This document shows positions 15,237-18,877 of a stretch of 18,877 nt of DNA, piece after piece (position 1 is the first letter of the stretch; every line of letters starts with the position of its first letter). Under the pieces are notes generated by a model. It was not told where the DNA came from. It did no database searches and was given only the letters and a program-made list of their open reading frames with translations. The translations under genes were made by a program, and so were the position numbers. The stretch comes from CAYZXU01 sp964482535 (GTDB lineage Bacteria > Desulfobacterota > Desulfobacteria > Desulfobacterales > BuS5), in contig CAYZXU010000046.1 in assembly GCA_964482535.1 (NCBI GenBank), positions 1-18,877 of the forward strand, read 5' to 3'.

Positions 15237-15263
15237 ATTATAACTATATATTGTATATGTCAA
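15237..15263 (-). promoter_or_regulatory. nrdD promoter
   Basis: On the minus strand, an exact TTGACA (15263-15258) is followed 15 bp later by an exact TATAAT (15242-15237); TAATAA two bases further on would give a 17 bp spacer. It reads toward nrdD with a very AT-rich leader of about 50 nt. One NrdR-type box lies between the two hexamers and another just upstream. Confidence 0.7.
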
Positions 15264-15287
15264 TATAAAAAATACTATATATAGTTT
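15241..15287. promoter_or_regulatory. Tandem NrdR boxes controlling nrdD-nrdG
   Basis: Two palindromes match the core of the known NrdR consensus (acaCwAtATaTwGwgt): ACTATATATTGT (15243-15254) and the perfect ACTATATATAGT (15274-15285). Their centres are 31 bp apart, about three helical turns, the spacing described for paired NrdR boxes in proteobacteria. The proximal box sits between the -35 and -10 of the nrdD promoter and the distal box just upstream of the -35, so binding should block transcription. NrdR is the zinc-finger/ATP-cone repressor that senses dATP; its gene is not in this window. Confidence 0.8.
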
Positions 15288-15298
15288 TTTTAAAAGTT

Positions 15299-18200
15299 TT
15301 ATTTTAACCTTGAAACTATAAATTCACCTGTCTTTTCAGCTGATTTTCCAAAAAGATCCACCATATCAACAAGTTCAATGTTTTTATCTTCCCATATAAT
15401 ATTATTTTCCAAAACTATATTTTTAATATGTTCATATTTCCCGCCAAGAGCTTTAATTTTTGTTTTCAGGGGAACTGTTTCTTTAAACGAAATATTTAAC
15501 AGCAGTAAATACTCTATAATATTAGGCGTTGAAGGAGAATCAGAAATAACGGGTATTACTATAATACTTCGGCTGTCTTTCCTTCCCTTGCCTATATATA
15601 CATTTCCCTGTCTCACAATTGTTTTTTTTGTGCCCTTAAGTTTTTTATCAGTCTCTATCCTTGAGGGAATCGGTTTTAATACACCTTCTTTTTTTAGTAC
15701 GGTTATTTCAGTTTTATCATCTGCAGTTCCAAGAATACTTAAACCTGAAATCCTGTAAAGAATATATCCCTGTATTTCAGAAACAATATCCTGAAGATTT
15801 CTAATTACAATAATATTACGATTTATAATTTGAGAAGTTTTTAAATTATTTAATGTTAATAGATCAAATATTATTCCACCTATTTCTTCTTTTGAACGAC
15901 TGGTTCCAACTGTAACTGTTTTTGCCTGATGTTTTATTGCGTCAACAGGACGAGCCATGGAATTTATGGATTCATCAAGACAATTAAACAGAGTATCAAT
16001 CATGTTTTTTGCCGTTCCTTTTTTTCCAAAATCTATTTCAAAATCCGATACAGGCAGCCTGCCTGAAAGATATTTTAACAACAAAGTTAGATCCAAAGCA
16101 TTTTCAACCCCAAATATAACCGGCACTATTTTTTCAAATTTCTTTTTCCTGAATTCATTATAAAAGGCAGCTATCTTTTCCCTGAAACTATTTTCCAGTA
16201 TTACTTCATAAATATCTAAACCTTTTTTATTATAATTATCCAGCATAACACGAACTTCTTCTCTAAAATTATTTAAATTTTTTGAACCTTCATTAATGGC
16301 AAGGGCAGCATAATAACCCCAAATATGCCCAACAAGGGTATTTACTATAGGAGCCAGATGTTCACTTACAATGGGAACAGTAAAAACATCTTCTGCAATA
16401 TCATAAAACCTGTCCTCACCCTCATCTGCTATTACAACAGGGGTTGCTTTATGTGCTTTAAAGATTGCAACATCTTTTATTATATCTCCTATAACCGCTC
16501 CCCTTGTGCCTGCAGTGCAAACAATAATTAATGGTTCGGAAGAAAGATCTATATGTTTTTTGTCTTCAATATAATCAGAAGATATTGTTTTATAACAGAG
16601 TTCACTTAGCTTTATCCTTATTTCATCTGCTGATGCCTTATTTGGTCCGCTTCCAACAGCAGCCCAGTATATTTTCCTGCAGGCTATCTTATTTGCTGAT
16701 TTTTCAATCTCTTTTTTTTTAAAAAGAATTTTTCTCATTATCTCTGGAATTTTAAGAAGCTGCTTTATCTCTTGTGTAATAAAATAGCCTGTTCTGTTAC
16801 CTGCTATTTCAGTAATATTAAGTCCCAAAACAGCTCCTGCAATAATCTGTGAATAAAAAGCCTTGGTGGAGGCAACAGACATTTCAATATCCCGTCCGCT
16901 GCTTGTATAAATTACCCCGTCAACTTTAAACGTAATATCAGAGTCTCTTCTATTTACTATTGCAAGAGTATGTGCACCCCTTTCCTTAACCATATCAACA
17001 GTACGGTTCGTATCAGTAGTCGTCCCTGACTGACTTATTGCTATAACAAGAGTATCTTCCATTATATTGCTATGATCTGATTCATTTAATATAAAACCGC
17101 TGAATTCAGATGCTTTCGCAGATAAAATCTGAAAATAAGGCATATCTAAATAATAATTTAATATATCAGAACAAACTGTTGCAGCTATACCTGCTGTTCC
17201 CTGTCCTATGAAATAAATTTTTTTTATTCTATTATTTTCAAAATAACTCTTTAATCTATCAGGCAATTCTTTTTCGTTTAAATTAATAATATATTTTTCT
17301 TTGTCTTTACTATCTATTTTCCATCTATTAATAAGTGTTTTTTCAACGGAAACAGGTGCTTCAGAAATTTCTTTTAAAAAATAATGAGGATAATCCTGTC
17401 TGTCTATATCCCTTGATGTAATTTCAGTATGTTTTATATCACTGTTTTGTAAATTAATGGGCGTTCCATCATAAAATAATGCCCTTATTTCTTCTATTCC
17501 TCCATTGGACTCCTGATCTAAAATATAAATCTGCCCATTTATATCTCCATTTATTTTTTTTTCACCGTCTATTTTAATAAATTTGGATGTTTCTTCTATA
17601 AATCCATAGACTTCTGAGGCTGGTAAATAATTATCTTCTGATAAACCTATAAATATAGCCTGACCACTTCCTCTTTGCGCGAGAAAAAACTTTCCAGGCG
17701 CAAGATCAGTATGCATGGTAATGGCGTGTGATCCTTTGAAATCATTAACAGCCAAACGAAATGATTCTTCTATATCAAATCCATCATTATAATAATTTTG
17801 TATATGAATTGGAATTATCTTTGTGTCTGTTGTAATTTCTTTATTTATATAATATCCTTTTTTTTCATTATCCTTCTTTAAATCAATATAATTATCGATA
17901 TCTCCATTAAGGCACACATGAATTATACCGCTTTTATTTATGTTTTTTGATATTTTATTATCCAGCCTATTACCCAGTCTATTATCTAAGGGATGACAAT
18001 TAGACTCACTTATAGCTCCTATGGATGCCCATCTTGTATGTGATGATATATTAAAATATTTATATTTAAAGAATGTTATAAGTTGAAGGAGTAAATCTTC
18101 TTTTATTTTTTTACGTATAAAACTAACATTATCACCAAGATTTCCTATTTCCGCTGCAATCTTGTATGTAAAGGTTATGGTGGTTAAGTCTTTAAAATTA

Positions 18201-18877
18201 TTTATAGTTATATTTTTATTTATAAGTATCTCCCCTGATACTCTTTTATTATACTGATCTATAAGGGTTGATTCGTTTATTTTCTTTTCAAAATTTTCAA
18301 ATTCTTCTTTTTTAAAAACAAACATCAAAGTAATACCTGCTGAATCTCTTCCCCTTACTTCAAGTCTGTCAATACTGTTAAGAACAGTATTGATCTGATT
18401 AAAAATTTCAAAACAGGAAAAATCAACGAGATATGAAGATTTTTTAATAATGTTATCTATTTTTTCTAAATTTTCTTTAATTTCATGGGAAAGACACCAG
18501 ACAACATCTTTTAGCGTATCAATACATCTGAACAAAAATTCAGTTTCATCAGAACTTAAATATCCAATATTTTTAGAAATAATATTAGATTCATCTTTAA
18601 TAATATATGAAATCCGCTTTGAAACATCTGAAATTTCTTTCTGTAATTTTTCATCCATATATATATTATAAAAGTTTTTTTTGTTTTTAAGATTTATAAT
18701 ACTTTGTTTTAAATCTTTTAATAATTTTTTTCCTCCAAGATAATTATTTATCAGGTTTAATTTTTTTTCCCTGCATTTTAAAAAATTATTTATATATATA
18801 TTATTTATCTTTTCATCTAAACATAACTCATCTATTTTATTTACTTTTTTATTATTATTAAAAGAAACTATACTTAC
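15299..18877 (-). CDS. Very large GlmS-related protein (glutamine amidotransferase type II-like plus two SIS domains), 5' end outside the window
   Basis: The frame is open to the right edge (at least 1192 codons); the first ATG, at 18658, is internal. Numbering from it, a glutaminase-like half shows VRGRDSAGI (101-109), SHTRWASIG (206-214), NCHP (220-223), NGDIDNY (251-257) and TTDTK (276-280). Next come YPHYFLKEI and SIS domain 1 (about 475-615) with ISQSGTTTDT (541-550) and SVASTKAF, then SIS domain 2 (about 660-790). E679, K683, E686 and H702 line up with E. coli GlmS E481, K485, E488 and H504, and K913 in AKTVTV with K603. So fructose-6-phosphate amination/isomerisation chemistry looks intact. 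Unlike GlmS (about 608 aa), about 110 residues are inserted before the K913 segment and about 200 follow it, and the glutaminase half is full of Asn/Lys/Ile-rich insertions. The nucleophile Cys1, if present, is beyond the edge. Codons are extremely A/T-rich. Confidence 0.8.
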   Translation of the reverse strand, partial: VSIVSFNNNKKVNKIDELCLDEKINNIYINNFLKCREKKLNLINNYLGGKKLLKDLKQSIINLKNKKNFYNIYMDEKLQKEISDVSKRISYIIKDESNIISKNIGYLSSDETEFLFRCIDTLKDVVWCLSHEIKENLEKIDNIIKKSSYLVDFSCFEIFNQINTVLNSIDRLEVRGRDSAGITLMFVFKKEEFENFEKKINESTLIDQYNKRVSGEILINKNITINNFKDLTTITFTYKIAAEIGNLGDNVSFIRKKIKEDLLLQLITFFKYKYFNISSHTRWASIGAISESNCHPLDNRLGNRLDNKISKNINKSGIIHVCLNGDIDNYIDLKKDNEKKGYYINKEITTDTKIIPIHIQNYYNDGFDIEESFRLAVNDFKGSHAITMHTDLAPGKFFLAQRGSGQAIFIGLSEDNYLPASEVYGFIEETSKFIKIDGEKKINGDINGQIYILDQESNGGIEEIRALFYDGTPINLQNSDIKHTEITSRDIDRQDYPHYFLKEISEAPVSVEKTLINRWKIDSKDKEKYIINLNEKELPDRLKSYFENNRIKKIYFIGQGTAGIAATVCSDILNYYLDMPYFQILSAKASEFSGFILNESDHSNIMEDTLVIAISQSGTTTDTNRTVDMVKERGAHTLAIVNRRDSDITFKVDGVIYTSSGRDIEMSVASTKAFYSQIIAGAVLGLNITEIAGNRTGYFITQEIKQLLKIPEIMRKILFKKKEIEKSANKIACRKIYWAAVGSGPNKASADEIRIKLSELCYKTISSDYIEDKKHIDLSSEPLIIVCTAGTRGAVIGDIIKDVAIFKAHKATPVVIADEGEDRFYDIAEDVFTVPIVSEHLAPIVNTLVGHIWGYYAALAINEGSKNLNNFREEVRVMLDNYNKKGLDIYEVILENSFREKIAAFYNEFRKKKFEKIVPVIFGVENALDLTLLLKYLSGRLPVSDFEIDFGKKGTAKNMIDTLFNCLDESINSMARPVDAIKHQAKTVTVGTSRSKEEIGGIIFDLLTLNNLKTSQIINRNIIVIRNLQDIVSEIQGYILYRISGLSILGTADDKTEITVLKKEGVLKPIPSRIETDKKLKGTKKTIVRQGNVYIGKGRKDSRSIIVIPVISDSPSTPNIIEYLLLLNISFKETVPLKTKIKALGGKYEHIKNIVLENNIIWEDKNIELVDMVDLFGKSAEKTGEFIVSRLK

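Noticed and set aside
17958..17990. Imperfect 12 bp repeats (ttatccagccta, ttacccagtcta, ttatctaag) as a repeat array
   Set aside because: They only encode the short LDNRLGNRLDN stretch in the GlmS-like protein; two and a half diverged copies are too few for a separate feature.
18656..18658. ATG as the start of the GlmS-like protein
   Set aside because: The same frame has no stop in the 219 bases further right, contains sense codons to the window edge, and this ATG has no ribosome binding site; the gene simply continues outside the window.
18780..18812. AT-rich tatatatata tract as an origin or regulatory site
   Set aside because: It lies in the continuous reading frame of the GlmS-like protein and encodes Asn/Ile/Tyr residues.

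Overview
The window looks like the chromosome of an AT-rich strict anaerobe, most likely a deltaproteobacterium (Desulfobacterota, Desulfobacteraceae-like). This is inferred from the oxygen-sensitive class III ribonucleotide reductase and its activase, an iron-sulfur flavoprotein-type domain, the short tightly packed operons and general protein character. No rRNA, tRNA, CRISPR array, prophage or transposase was found. There is no gene-free stretch over 300 bp.

Layout. Positions 1-4104 (+): the tail of an unidentified gene, then coaBC, a family 4 uracil-DNA glycosylase and an NfeD-type membrane serine protease, chained by 1-4 nt overlaps, followed by a stomatin/slipin gene. 4117-4719 (-): a UbiX-type flavin prenyltransferase, convergent with the slipin. 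4959-5402 (+): a small heat shock protein with its own control region, separated from the next gene by a 118 bp palindrome-ended element. 5551-9450 (-): ndk, trmJ, an unrecognised helical protein and a PilB/GspE-type ATPase, in that transcription order. 9484-10452 (-): a flavoprotein-arsenate reductase fusion. 10563-15178 (-): nrdD, nrdG, an adenine-deaminase-type amidohydrolase and hpt, a nucleotide metabolism block. 15299-18877 (-): a very large GlmS-related protein whose 5' end lies outside the window.

Working together. nrdD/nrdG make deoxynucleotides anaerobically. The deaminase and Hpt would turn adenine into hypoxanthine and then IMP, and Ndk balances triphosphates. The nrdD promoter carries two near-perfect NrdR-type palindromes whose centres are 31 bp apart, so dATP/ATP-sensed repression by NrdR is likely. 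CoaBC makes 4'-phosphopantetheine for CoA, and the NfeD/slipin pair is a membrane-protein quality-control module.

Most worth a second look: the giant GlmS-like protein, which keeps every isomerase catalytic residue but has its normally C-terminal catalytic lysine segment buried about 200 residues from the end; the Isf-ArsC fusion; the two palindrome-ended intergenic elements; and the NrdR operator.
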